Shown here piece by piece: positions 16,759 through 24,303 of a stretch of 64,000 nucleotides of DNA. This DNA is from CAYTZH01 sp964442285. GTDB lineage: Bacteria; Myxococcota_A; UBA9160; JAFDET01. The stretch is taken from the NCBI GenBank assembly GCA_964442285.1, contig CAYTZH010000011.1, positions 1-64,000 of the forward strand, read 5' to 3'. Below the pieces are notes generated by a model. The model did no database searches, was not told the origin of the DNA, and saw nothing but the letters and a program-made list of their open reading frames with translations. Each line of letters starts with the position of its first letter. Position 1 is the stretch's first letter. The translations under genes and the position numbers were made by a program.

Positions 16759-18479
16759 CTACTCGATGTAGCCGAGGCTTCGCAGGCGCTCCGCCTGCTC
16801 CTCTTCGGCCAGGCCCGGGTCGCCGCCGCGGCGGGCCTCGTGCGCGTCGACCAGCAGCTGCCGATAGGTCTCGAGACGTCCGGCCAGCGCTCCGTGGCGC
16901 GCGTTCCCGGGATCGAAGCGGTCCGCGGTCTGGTCCGGGTCGCTCGCCAGGTCGTAGGCGGCCGGCGTGAAGTCGTCGCCGCTCCGGCGCTCGAGGGTCA
17001 CGACGGCGTCGCCCTCCCGGACCGCGACCCAGAGCAGGCGCGGGTCGGCGCGCGGGAAGTGACGCGCCAGGGTCCGGAAGCGGGGCAGCTGGCGGAGCAT
17101 GCGCTGGGGAAGCATCGCCGTGTGGCTGAAGGCCAGGAGCTCCGGCGCCGCCTCGCGTCCGAGCACCGCGCCGGAGAGGTCCACCCCACCGCCCGCGGGC
17201 GCGTTGTAGGGGATGCCGGCCAGGCCCGCGAGGGTAGGGAGCACGTCCACCGAGCGGGTCACCCCGGCGTGGCGTCCCGGCTCCACACCGGGGCCCCGGA
17301 TCAGCAGCGGGACCTGGAGCACCTCGGCGGACAGGGAGTAGGAGTGCGACCAGGGGAAGAGGTCCGCGCCCCGGAGCGACTCGCCGTGGTCGGCGGTGAA
17401 GACCACCAGGGTCTGGTCGAGCAGGGCCGCCTCGCGCAGGGCGTCGAGGACGGCGCCGAAGCGCTGGTCGAGGTGGAAGACGTCGGCCCGGTAGAGCAGC
17501 TCGATGGCCCGGCCGAACGAGGCCCACTCGTCGGTCGCCAGGCCCAGACGCCGCGCCGTGGCCTCGAAGTCGTAGGAGAGCGCGACGCCGTGCGCCCGGA
17601 GCAGGGCCCGATAGCGCTCGAAGCGGGCCTCGTCGCGACGGGGCACGCAGGGCTCGGGAAAGCGCTCGCAGAAGGCGTCGAGCAGCAGCCCCGGATAGGG
17701 CCGATGGGTGACGGTGAAGTTCGTCACGGCCACCGCCCGCGCCCCGGGATCCGACACCAGACGCGCCAGCAGGGCGGCGAAGTCGGGGTCGTCCCCGGTG
17801 AGGGGGCGGGGATGCGATCGTTCCGGCGCCACGCCCTGGTCGTAGCGGAGGCCCGCGTTCGCCATGGGGTGGGCGAGCCAGGCGTGGGTCTCGTAGCCCG
17901 CTGCCGCGAACACCTCCCCCAGGAGCGTCAGGCGCTCGTCGAGTCGCCGGGGCTGGCTGTAGACGCCGTGGTGGGGAGCCTGGCCAGCGCTGAAGAGGGA
18001 GGCGTAGGCGATGCCCGACGCTCCGGCCTCCGTCTGGTGACGCTCGAAGACGCGAGCCTCCGCGGCGAACGCCGTGAGATGGGGCGTGTAGCCGACGTCG
18101 GTGGCGTAGGGCCCGAGATGGCGCACGCTCACGGTGCACGGGGCGAACAGGAGGACCAGGCGGGGTCGCGGCGGTGCCTCCGCGCAGCCGACGAGGAAGA
18201 TCGCGAGGGCCGCGACGAGGGCCCCTCGGAAGGCCGCGACGAGGGCCCCTCGNNNNNNNNNNNNNNNNNNNNNNNNNNNNNNNNNNNNNNNNNNNNNNNN
18301 NNNNNNNNNNNNNNNNNNNNNNNNNNNNNNNNNNNNNNNNNNNNNNNNNNNNAGATCGCGAGGGCCGCGACGAGGGCCCCTCGGAAGGCCGCGACGAGGG
18401 CCCCTCGAAAGGCCGCGACGAGGGCCCCTCGGAAGGCCGCGACGAGGGCCCCTCGGACGCCGCCCGGGTGCGGGCTCAC
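16759..18479 (-). CDS. Sulfatase-like lipoprotein with degenerate active site; interrupted by assembly gap
   Basis: The alkaline-phosphatase-fold body is plain: VFTADHGESL, VPLLIRGPGVEPGRHAG, SVDVLPTLAGLAGIPY, and a C-terminus ending LRSLGYIE. The N-terminus is rebuilt. A GTG at 18479 overlaps the upstream hydrolase stop as GTGA, and the signal peptide is made of four RGALVAAF-type repeats and ends AIFLVGC (lipobox). The 55 bases before the N-run repeat exactly after it. Removing the run plus one copy (155 bases) restores one frame of 521 residues. Both catalytic sites differ from active sulfatases: the usual SxDTLR is APCTVSVR, and the C/S-x-P-S-R/H site reads SGIAY. It may bind rather than hydrolyse, or use other chemistry. 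Confidence 0.7.
18198..18458. repeat. 24-bp tandem repeat in a signal-peptide coding region
   Basis: Units of 24 bases, GCGACGAGGGCCCCTCGGAA plus GGCC on the plus strand, occur about four times after the gap (18353-18458) and twice before it (18198-18252). On the minus strand each encodes RGALVAAF in the hydrophobic core of the sulfatase-like protein's signal peptide. Copy number is likely variable and caused the assembly break. Confidence 0.8.
18253..18352. other. Assembly gap of 100 N, probably artificial
   Basis: The run is exactly 100 N. The 55 bases at 18198-18252 are identical to those at 18353-18407, so the two contig ends overlap and were joined without merging. The true distance may be shorter than shown, or may contain more 24-bp repeat units. 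Confidence 0.8.
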
Positions 18480-19351
18480 GCCCGGCAGCGCTCCGCGATG
18501 GCCTGGGTGAGGCGGTCGGGAACCTCGATCGGCGGCCAGTGGCCGACGTCGGGCCAGAGGTGGACGTCGGTCTCGGGACGCAGCTCCCGGATCCGGTGGG
18601 CCATGGCCGGGACCGCGATGGGGTCCTGCTCGCCCCAGAAGACGCTCATCGGCGCCGAGAAGGCCGTGAGGCCCCGGGTCCAGCGCTCCAGGTTGGCCTG
18701 ACGCTCCTCGATGTAGCGGATCAGGCGCGGGATGAGGCGGTCGCCGTCGTGCTCGCGGATCGAGGCCAGAATGCAGTCGAGGTCGGCGTCAGTGGGCGGG
18801 TGCTCCTTCGAGAAGGTATCGCCGATGGCGGTGCGGAAGCCGTCGAGTGGCAGAGACCGCTCGAGGGGGGCGTCGGGGAGGGCCAGCAGGGCCTTCTGCC
18901 CCGGCGAGAGCGCGGCCAGGTCGACCAGGGTCGAGCCGTTGGTGACGATCGAGTGGCGGATCTCGAACGGCAGTCGAGCCTCTTCCTGGCGCGCCATCAG
19001 CTCGGCCGCGACGGTCTGGCCCACGTCGTGGCTCACCAGCACGCAGCGACGCAGCCCGCAGCTGGCGGCGACGGACTCGGCCAGGTCCGCCTGGGCGTAG
19101 AACGAGAAGGGACCCGCCACCGGCTTGTCGCTCAGCCCGTAGCCGAGCAGGTCGAACGCCACCGTGCGCACCTCCGGCGGAAGCCGGGACACCACGCCGG
19201 CCCAGTCGTGGGAGGAGCTCGGGAAGCCGTGGAGGATGAGCACGCCGTCCTCGCCGGCGGGTCCCGACTCGTGCACGAAGATGCGCTGGCCGGCATGGGT
19301 CTGGAAGCGCCCGGCCTCGAGCCAGCGTTGCAGTCCTTCGGGTCGCTCCAC
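18476..19351 (-). CDS. Alpha/beta hydrolase, epoxide hydrolase/dehalogenase-like
   Basis: This encodes 291 residues. The oxyanion-hole segment is LILHGFPSSSHDW and the nucleophile elbow is LVSHDVGQTVA. An Asp nucleophile is the mark of epoxide hydrolases and haloalkane dehalogenases rather than esterases. The acid is probably in VFWGEQDPIA and the base His in PDVGHWPPIEVPD. A cap domain lies between about 135 and 210. The substrate is not predictable. It leads the minus-strand run, its stop overlapping the sulfatase-like start (GTGA), and is divergent from a second Asp-nucleophile hydrolase with only 62 bases between them. TAGGAT on the minus strand in that gap may be its -10. Confidence 0.85.
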   Translation of the reverse strand: MERPEGLQRWLEAGRFQTHAGQRIFVHESGPAGEDGVLILHGFPSSSHDWAGVVSRLPPEVRTVAFDLLGYGLSDKPVAGPFSFYAQADLAESVAASCGLRRCVLVSHDVGQTVAAELMARQEEARLPFEIRHSIVTNGSTLVDLAALSPGQKALLALPDAPLERSLPLDGFRTAIGDTFSKEHPPTDADLDCILASIREHDGDRLIPRLIRYIEERQANLERWTRGLTAFSAPMSVFWGEQDPIAVPAMAHRIRELRPETDVHLWPDVGHWPPIEVPDRLTQAIAERCRA

Positions 19352-19389
19352 GGCGCCTCCGTCTCGGGGTGACGGGATCCTAGCCCCGC

Positions 19390-19413
19390 TATGCTCGGCG
19401 CGGGAGGAGCCCC
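19390..19413 (+). promoter_or_regulatory. Short-leader promoter of the dehalogenase gene
   Basis: TATGCT at 19390-19395 fits a -10 box. GGGAGGAG ends six bases before the GTG at 19414. The leader would be only about a dozen bases. The same TATGCT box recurs before the LCAT-like, HiPIP and TerC genes. Confidence 0.4.
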
Positions 19414-20334
19414 GTGGACTTCATCGAGACGCCGCCGGAACGCTTCGAGAAGCTGAAGGGCTACCCCTTCGAGCCCCACTTCCGGACGGTGGATCCCGCC
19501 GGTCTCCAGATGCACTACGTCGACGAGGGCCCGCGCGACGCCGCGCCGGTGCTGATGCTCCACGGGGAGCCCTCCTGGTCCTACCTCTACCGCTCCATGA
19601 TCCCGCCCTGCGTCGAGGCCGGCCATCGGGTGCTGGCTCCCGACCTGATCGGCTTCGGCCGCTCGTCCAAGCCCACGGCCGTGGCGGACTACACCTACGA
19701 GCGTCACTGCGGCTGGGTGCGGGCGTGGATCGAGGCGCTCGACCTGCGGGGCATCACCCTGTTCTGCCAGGACTGGGGCTCGCTCATCGGGCTGCGGCTC
19801 GCCGGCGAGGTTCCGGAACGCTTCGCGCGGCTGGTGGTCGGCAACGGGGGGCTTCCCGTGGGCCGGCCGCCCGGCGGTGCCCGGCTGCTGATCAACGCCG
19901 CCGCCTTCCTGGCCTGGCGGACCTTCGCGCGCTGGTCCCCGCGCTTCACGATCTCGACCATCGTCGACTTCGGCACGGGCCGGAAGCTCGATCCCGAGGA
20001 GATCCGGGCCTACGACGCCCCCTTTCCCGACGACCGCTACAAGGCCGGCGCGCGGTCCTTCCCGCGGCTGGTGCCGATCTCGCCCCGGGACCCGGCGGTG
20101 CCCGCCTGTCGGCGGGCCTGGGAGGTGCTCAGCCGCTCCGACATGCCGGTGCTCACCACCTTCAGCGACGGGGACCCGATCACGCGGGGCATGGACCGGT
20201 TGCTGCAGGCGCTGCCCGGTGCCGCCGGGCGGCCCCACCGCACGGTGCCGGGCGGCCACTTCCTGCAGGAGGACTCGGGCCCGGCGCTGGCCGCGGCGAT
20301 CCTCGAGCTCATCGCGGCCACGCCGGAGGCCTAG
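19414..20334 (+). CDS. Haloalkane dehalogenase, subfamily I type
   Basis: This encodes 306 residues. The diagnostic HLD-I motifs are intact: HGEPSWSYLYR with Trp55 as a halide-binding residue, FCQDWGSLIG with nucleophile Asp120 and halide-binding Trp121, TTFSDGDPIT supplying the catalytic acid, and PGGHFLQED supplying the base His. The family hydrolyses a carbon-halogen bond to an alcohol and free halide in the cytosol, with no cofactor. The length matches DhlA/DhmA enzymes. The start is a GTG behind a strong GGGAGGAG. The C-terminal codons (ATPEA) are the first copy of a 26-bp tandem repeat that runs on past the stop. The native substrate is not clear. Confidence 0.92.
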   Translation: MDFIETPPERFEKLKGYPFEPHFRTVDPAGLQMHYVDEGPRDAAPVLMLHGEPSWSYLYRSMIPPCVEAGHRVLAPDLIGFGRSSKPTAVADYTYERHCGWVRAWIEALDLRGITLFCQDWGSLIGLRLAGEVPERFARLVVGNGGLPVGRPPGGARLLINAAAFLAWRTFARWSPRFTISTIVDFGTGRKLDPEEIRAYDAPFPDDRYKAGARSFPRLVPISPRDPAVPACRRAWEVLSRSDMPVLTTFSDGDPITRGMDRLLQALPGAAGRPHRTVPGGHFLQEDSGPALAAAILELIAATPEA

Positions 20335-20405
20335 CTGTCGCGGCCACGCCGGAGGCCTCGCTGTCGCGGCCACGCCGGAGGCCTCGCACGGCCACGCCGG
20401 AGGCC
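20313..20405. repeat. 26-bp tandem repeat at the dehalogenase 3' end
   Basis: The core GGCCACGCCGGAGGCC occurs four times. Full 26-base units are at 20313-20338 and 20339-20364, then a truncated unit and a last core ending at 20405. The first copy encodes the end of the dehalogenase and carries its TAG stop. The last copy abuts the ApbE stop codon at 20407. The core has partly self-complementary ends (GGCC), so the transcript could form stem-loops and may act as a bidirectional terminator. Confidence 0.8.
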
Positions 20406-20406
20406 G

Positions 20407-21438
20407 CTAGCGGGGGCCGGCCTCGGCGGCGACGAAGCCGGTGGCGCGCTCGAAGTCCGGGCTCGCGCGGCGGCGTCCGGCCTCGTCGAGCAGGAGCAGG
20501 TGCGTCTCGGCGTCCGCCCAGGCGAGGCCCGCGTCGGGCGCCACCACCAGCAGCGCGGTGCTCAAGGCCTCGGCCCGCGCGCCGCTCGTGGTCACCACCG
20601 CCGCGAGACGGCCCTCTTCCACCGGCCAGCCGCTGCGCGGGTCGATCACGTGCCCGAAGCGGCGTCCCGCGATCTCGCTCGAGCGGCCGAGGCTCTCCGA
20701 CACGGAGAGATGTCGATTGCGCAGCGAGACCAGCCCCGCCACGCGGCCCTGCTCGCTGCGGACGAGCACCCGCCAGGCCGGCGCGTCGCGGGGGGCGCCC
20801 AGGGCCAGCACGCTGCTCCCGCCGAAGCTCAGCACGCCGCGGGTGATCCCGCGCTCGGCCAGCTGCGCCGCCATCCGGTCGAGGGCCCAGCCCTTGGCGA
20901 GGCCGCCGAGATCCACCGACGCCCCGGACGGCAGCCACACCCGTCCGTCTGGGCGCAGGGCGATGCGCGAGGCGCCGATCCGGGCGCGGACCGCCGTCAG
21001 GGCCTCGGGAGAGGGCAGGGCGTCGAGCTCCGCGGCGCGGGTCCAGAGCCGGATCAGGGGTCCCACCGTCACGTCGAAGCTTCCGCCGGTCTCCTCGGCG
21101 AAGCCGCGCGCGTCGGCGAGGATCGAGCGCAGCGGGGGCGACACCACCACCGGCTCCCCGCCCGCCCGGGCGTTCAGCCCCATGAGCTCGCTGCCGTCGT
21201 CGTAGGTGGTGAAGCGGGCCTCCAGCTCGGCCGCGAGCGCGAAGCAGGCCTCGAGGGCCTCCTCCAGCGTCGCCGCCGCGTCGCCGAGCAGGGTGATCTC
21301 GAGCAGCGTGCCCATGGCGTAGCGGCCGTCGCGCCGCTCGACGCCCCCCGGCCCCGTCCCCTCCGGCGCCGGGGCGGGGCCCTGGGCGCAGGCCAGGGCG
21401 AGGGCCGCGACGACCGCGGCGCCCCCCAGCAGGCGCAA
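20407..21438 (-). CDS. apbE: FAD:protein FMN transferase (ApbE family)
   Basis: This encodes 343 residues with a lipoprotein-like or Sec signal (VVAALALAC). Family motifs are present: GRYAMGTLLEITL, SVDLGGLAKGWALD, LSFGGSS, HVIDPRSGWP and the C-terminal VTTSGARAEALSTALLV, which holds the metal-binding Asp/Thr region. ApbE moves FMN from FAD onto a Thr of exported target proteins in the periplasm. The likely target is encoded two genes upstream (FMN-binding protein, 21960-22568). The start is taken as a TTG at 21438, three bases after the preceding stop. It is the last gene of the Fur-box operon. Confidence 0.9.
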   Translation of the reverse strand: MRLLGGAAVVAALALACAQGPAPAPEGTGPGGVERRDGRYAMGTLLEITLLGDAAATLEEALEACFALAAELEARFTTYDDGSELMGLNARAGGEPVVVSPPLRSILADARGFAEETGGSFDVTVGPLIRLWTRAAELDALPSPEALTAVRARIGASRIALRPDGRVWLPSGASVDLGGLAKGWALDRMAAQLAERGITRGVLSFGGSSVLALGAPRDAPAWRVLVRSEQGRVAGLVSLRNRHLSVSESLGRSSEIAGRRFGHVIDPRSGWPVEEGRLAAVVTTSGARAEALSTALLVVAPDAGLAWADAETHLLLLDEAGRRRASPDFERATGFVAAEAGPR

Positions 21439-21440
21439 CC

Positions 21441-21950
21441 TCAGGACGCGGCCTCGCCGCTCCGGTAGTTCCGGGACGAGGCCGTGAACACCGACCAGAG
21501 CGAGATCACGATCAGCGCGCCGAGGCTGCCCTGGAGCAGCAGGAAGCCGGCGATCTTGAGGTAGGCGAAGCCCGGGTGGGCGAAGCGCACCAGCCAGCCG
21601 CTGCCCTCGTCGAGGAGGGCGGAGACGAACGGCAGCACGATCAGCCAGATCTTCGTGCCGTTGCGGATCGGCACGAACAGCATCAGGTGGGTCAGCACCA
21701 GCAGCAGCATGCCCATGGCGAACAGATGGAAGTGGGAGACCTCCAGCAGACCCTGCATGCTCCGCGGCTGGAGGAAGCGCTCCTCGTTCCCCAGGTAGTA
21801 GTCGATCACCGACTGGGGATACAAGCTCATCTTCTGGAAGTAGAGCAGGGCGTTGGTGAGCCAGAGGCCGCCGACGTAGACCACGTAGAGGACGACGATC
21901 GTCTGCAGCAGTCGATTGCGGCTCCACTCCCCGGTGATGACGAAGCGCAC
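21441..21950 (-). CDS. Four-helix membrane protein with conserved His pairs
   Basis: This encodes 169 residues with about four transmembrane segments. Helix two holds EVSHFHLFAMGMLLLVLTH: three His spaced like b-haem ligands. A further His lies in FAHPGFAYLK. I do not recognise a named family. Its place between an FMN-binding protein and ApbE suggests a membrane electron-transfer subunit that passes electrons from the quinone pool or cytosolic donors to the flavinylated partner outside. This role is inferred from context and the His pattern only. Confidence 0.75.
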   Translation of the reverse strand: MRFVITGEWSRNRLLQTIVVLYVVYVGGLWLTNALLYFQKMSLYPQSVIDYYLGNEERFLQPRSMQGLLEVSHFHLFAMGMLLLVLTHLMLFVPIRNGTKIWLIVLPFVSALLDEGSGWLVRFAHPGFAYLKIAGFLLLQGSLGALIVISLWSVFTASSRNYRSGEAAS

Positions 21951-21959
21951 GCGGGGAAC

Positions 21960-22568
21960 CTAACGGCCGCCGCCGCCTCCGCCCACCTTGCCGGCCGCGG
22001 GGGGCTCGCGGACGGCGACGGCGGGGTCGCGGCGCACCAGCACCTCGAAGGCGGCCAGGCTGCGGCGGACGCTGTCGGTCACTGCCCGGGAGGAGAGGGT
22101 GCTGCCGGCGATCACGTGGATGTCCCCTCCGATCTTCAACGCGGGGTCGAGGCGCTTGTCGTCGAAGAGGCGCAGCCAGCGCTCGGGCGGGGCGTACTCC
22201 GGCGGCTCGTAGAAGGCCAGCAGGCGCAGGGAGCGCACCTTGCCTTCGGGGGTGAGCACTACCAGGAAGGCCTCGGGCAGGGTGCGCACCCGATGGACGT
22301 CGATGAAGGCGTGGCCCAGGATCTCGTCGCCGCGGCGGCCGGTGTGGATCTTGATCAGGCGGGACTCGAGCCGGGAGCGCGCCAGCTTCGAGATGGCCTC
22401 CGCCTGCGCGTCGTCGAGCAGATAGGTCTGCTGCTCGATGCGGTCGGCGTCCGGGAAGGCCTGCTCCAGGGCCTCGCGCTGGCTCAGGAACACCTCGGCC
22501 GCGGACTCCGTCGCGAGGAGGAGTCCGAGGCCGAGAAGGAGGAGTGCCGGGGATCGTCTAGAAGGCAA
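21960..22568 (-). CDS. Exported FMN-binding-domain protein, ApbE substrate
   Basis: This encodes 202 residues with a Sec signal (ALLLLGLGLLLATESAAEV). The FMN_bind domain ends in HVIAGSTLSSRAVTDSVR. In this family the Thr of an S/A-G-x-T-x-S/T motif (here Thr157) receives FMN covalently, by the ApbE reaction. The body includes GHAFIDVHRVRTLPEAFLVV, the usual strand before that motif. A Gly-rich tail closes it. The start is a TTG at 22568 overlapping the barrel gene's stop by 11 bases, so translation is coupled. It probably relays electrons in the periplasm, perhaps to ferric iron given the Fur box. Confidence 0.85.
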   Translation of the reverse strand: MPSRRSPALLLLGLGLLLATESAAEVFLSQREALEQAFPDADRIEQQTYLLDDAQAEAISKLARSRLESRLIKIHTGRRGDEILGHAFIDVHRVRTLPEAFLVVLTPEGKVRSLRLLAFYEPPEYAPPERWLRLFDDKRLDPALKIGGDIHVIAGSTLSSRAVTDSVRRSLAAFEVLVRRDPAVAVREPPAAGKVGGGGGGR

Positions 22569-23886
22569 ATCCGATGCCGACGCTCAGCTCGTCCGGGCGG
22601 TTTCCGCTCTGCGGACTGAGGTTCCGGTACTCGAACTTGAGCACCACGTTGGGATGGGGATAGAAGTTCACGCCGGGCGTGAACACCAGATACTGGTTGC
22701 GCTCGTTGGCCGTGAAGCCCTCGGGGATCTCCGCCTGGGTGTCCACGTACTCCATGCGGAAGAAGGGCTCGAGGGCCTTGCCCTCGTCCCCGGTGAGCAT
22801 GGGCCAGACGTCGTACGCGACCTCGGCGTAGCCGCCCAGCATGAGTTCGGCGATCGGTGCGCCCACGGGCCGCCCCAGGGTCGTGTTCAGCTCCCGCGCA
22901 TCCGACAGGTGGGTGTAGGCAAAGAGCGCCCGGGCGTGGAAGGGGCCGCGCTGGTATTGGGCGCGAGCGTCGAACATGATCAGCTGGGCGTCCACCTCGC
23001 CGACGAAGTCGTTGCCCGTGTCGCCCCAGTAGCCGGAGCCGCCGAGCAGCAGCCCCGGCACCATGTCCGGGGTCCAGTCGACCCGGACCGCGAGGCCGAA
23101 GTCCTCGGCCAGGGCCCGGTTGCCCTTCTGGCGACCGCCGCGGATCCCGGCGTCCGTGAAGCGCGAGGCGTTGAAGTTGTTCATCACGTAGGCGCGGTAC
23201 TGGACCTGGTCGTCGAAGAGCTGCCCGAAGATGCCCGCGCCGTTCTCGCGCCAGGTGGTCGGGATGATGCGGGTCTCCACCTCGGGCCGCTTCACCCCGT
23301 AGAAGAAGGGCGGCTCGTGGATCTCGTTGATGAAGCCGATGGGGGCCAGCAGCAGGCCGGCGCGGAAGTTGAGCCAGGGCTTGAAGAAGAAGTCGAGGGA
23401 GGCCAGCTCGACCGAGGCGCTGCCGCTACCGGCGCCGTTGTTCACGTTGCTGGTGGTGGCGTGCTCGAACTCGATCTCGGAGTTGAACACGATCCGGTCG
23501 GTGAACTTGTACCCGAAGTAGAGGACCAGGCGCAGGAAGTCGGCGCGGTCCTGGGCGGTGCCCGGGTCGTCGTCGAACAGATGGGTGTAGAGCCCCTCCC
23601 CGTAGCCGCCGATCGAGAGGCCCCGCTCGATTCCGTAGATCTTGGAGGCCGCCGGACCGAAGCCGTAGACGCTCTTGAGCTCGGGCTCCTCGGGGACCGC
23701 CACCTGGGTGCGCACCCGATCGAGCTCGCTGGCGAGCACGTCGAGCTTGCGCTCGAGGTCCGCGATGCGGTCGTCGCGGGCACGCACCGCATCCGCGTGG
23801 GCCGTGTCGTCCTCGGCGAATCCCGGTGTCGCCAGGGCTGCGGTCATCGCCAGGGTCAGACCGAGCCGTCGCAGGGATCGAGCCAT
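22558..23886 (-). CDS. Outer-membrane beta-barrel (porin-like)
   Basis: This encodes 442 residues. An ATG at 23886 follows AGGAG by five bases. After the signal (LTLAMTAALATPGFAE) lies a short coiled coil (VRARDDRIADLERKLDVLAS), the peptidoglycan-facing element of many porins, then alternating beta strands (LRLVLYFGYKFTDRIVFNSE, FFRMEYVDTQAE). The chain ends in ...LSVGIGFAF, with the C-terminal Phe expected for BAM-assembled barrels. It resembles phosphate-selective or carboxylate porin families. As second gene of the Fur-box operon it may admit iron complexes or electron acceptors. Confidence 0.85.
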   Translation of the reverse strand: MARSLRRLGLTLAMTAALATPGFAEDDTAHADAVRARDDRIADLERKLDVLASELDRVRTQVAVPEEPELKSVYGFGPAASKIYGIERGLSIGGYGEGLYTHLFDDDPGTAQDRADFLRLVLYFGYKFTDRIVFNSEIEFEHATTSNVNNGAGSGSASVELASLDFFFKPWLNFRAGLLLAPIGFINEIHEPPFFYGVKRPEVETRIIPTTWRENGAGIFGQLFDDQVQYRAYVMNNFNASRFTDAGIRGGRQKGNRALAEDFGLAVRVDWTPDMVPGLLLGGSGYWGDTGNDFVGEVDAQLIMFDARAQYQRGPFHARALFAYTHLSDARELNTTLGRPVGAPIAELMLGGYAEVAYDVWPMLTGDEGKALEPFFRMEYVDTQAEIPEGFTANERNQYLVFTPGVNFYPHPNVVLKFEYRNLSPQSGNRPDELSVGIGFAF

Positions 23887-24146
23887 CGGGTCTCCTCGCC
23901 CCGGCGGCGCCGTCGGGCGCGCGGGGCTCGGGACTCGGGGCTCGGGGCCTCTGGTCGCTGCGGTGGGGTGCAGGCGTCGCACGCCGAGTCTGCCTCGACG
24001 AGCGGGATCAGATGGGTGCGCTTGCAGCGCCGGCACTTGAGCTCCACGCCGCCCGGCACGAGGCGGGCGAGCAGACTCCCGCACAGGCAGCGGCAGGCGG
24101 CTCCGGCCTCTTCGGTGGTCTCTTGGGCGGGCGGGTGGGCAGTCAT
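23856..24146 (-). CDS. Com-like zinc-ribbon small protein
   Basis: This encodes 96 residues. CRCLCGSLLARLVPGG, ELKCRRCKRTH and later CDAC form a zinc-ribbon pattern. The first two blocks closely recall phage Mu Com (translational activator) and bacterial Com-like domains, where two CxxC pairs flank a short loop. The C-terminus is Arg-rich. It is first after the Fur-box promoter, and its 3' end overlaps the barrel start by 31 bases, so it could act as a translational or metal-sensing partner for the barrel gene. Function is not known. Confidence 0.7.
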   Translation of the reverse strand: MTAHPPAQETTEEAGAACRCLCGSLLARLVPGGVELKCRRCKRTHLIPLVEADSACDACTPPQRPEAPSPESRAPRARRRRRGEETRWLDPCDGSV

Positions 24147-24180
24147 CGGCGGGCTGGGCTCACGGGCACTCGCTGGCTTC

Positions 24181-24242
24181 TGAAAGTGAAAATGCTTTTC
24201 AATTTCAGTCGGACATTACTGGCAGACGGAGGTCCGTGTCAA
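24181..24242 (-). promoter_or_regulatory. Promoter with Fur-box palindrome
   Basis: On the minus strand, TTGACA (24242-24237) and TAATGT (24218-24213) are 18 bases apart. Just downstream lies a 27-base palindrome (24181-24207) whose arms are TGAAA and TGAAAA, mirrored by TTTTCA and TTTCA around TGC, with one unpaired base on each side. This fits the 7-1-7 Fur consensus (TGAnAAT-n-ATTnTCA). It sits over the likely transcription start, as in iron-repressed promoters. It drives 24146 to 20407. The AT content contrasts sharply with the flanks. The rest of 24147-24303 shows nothing. Confidence 0.7.
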
Positions 24243-24303
24243 CGGGCCCTTAGGGCGGGTCCTCCGCGCTCGCTCGCGCTCCCCGTGGGGCCCCATGGAG
24301 CCC

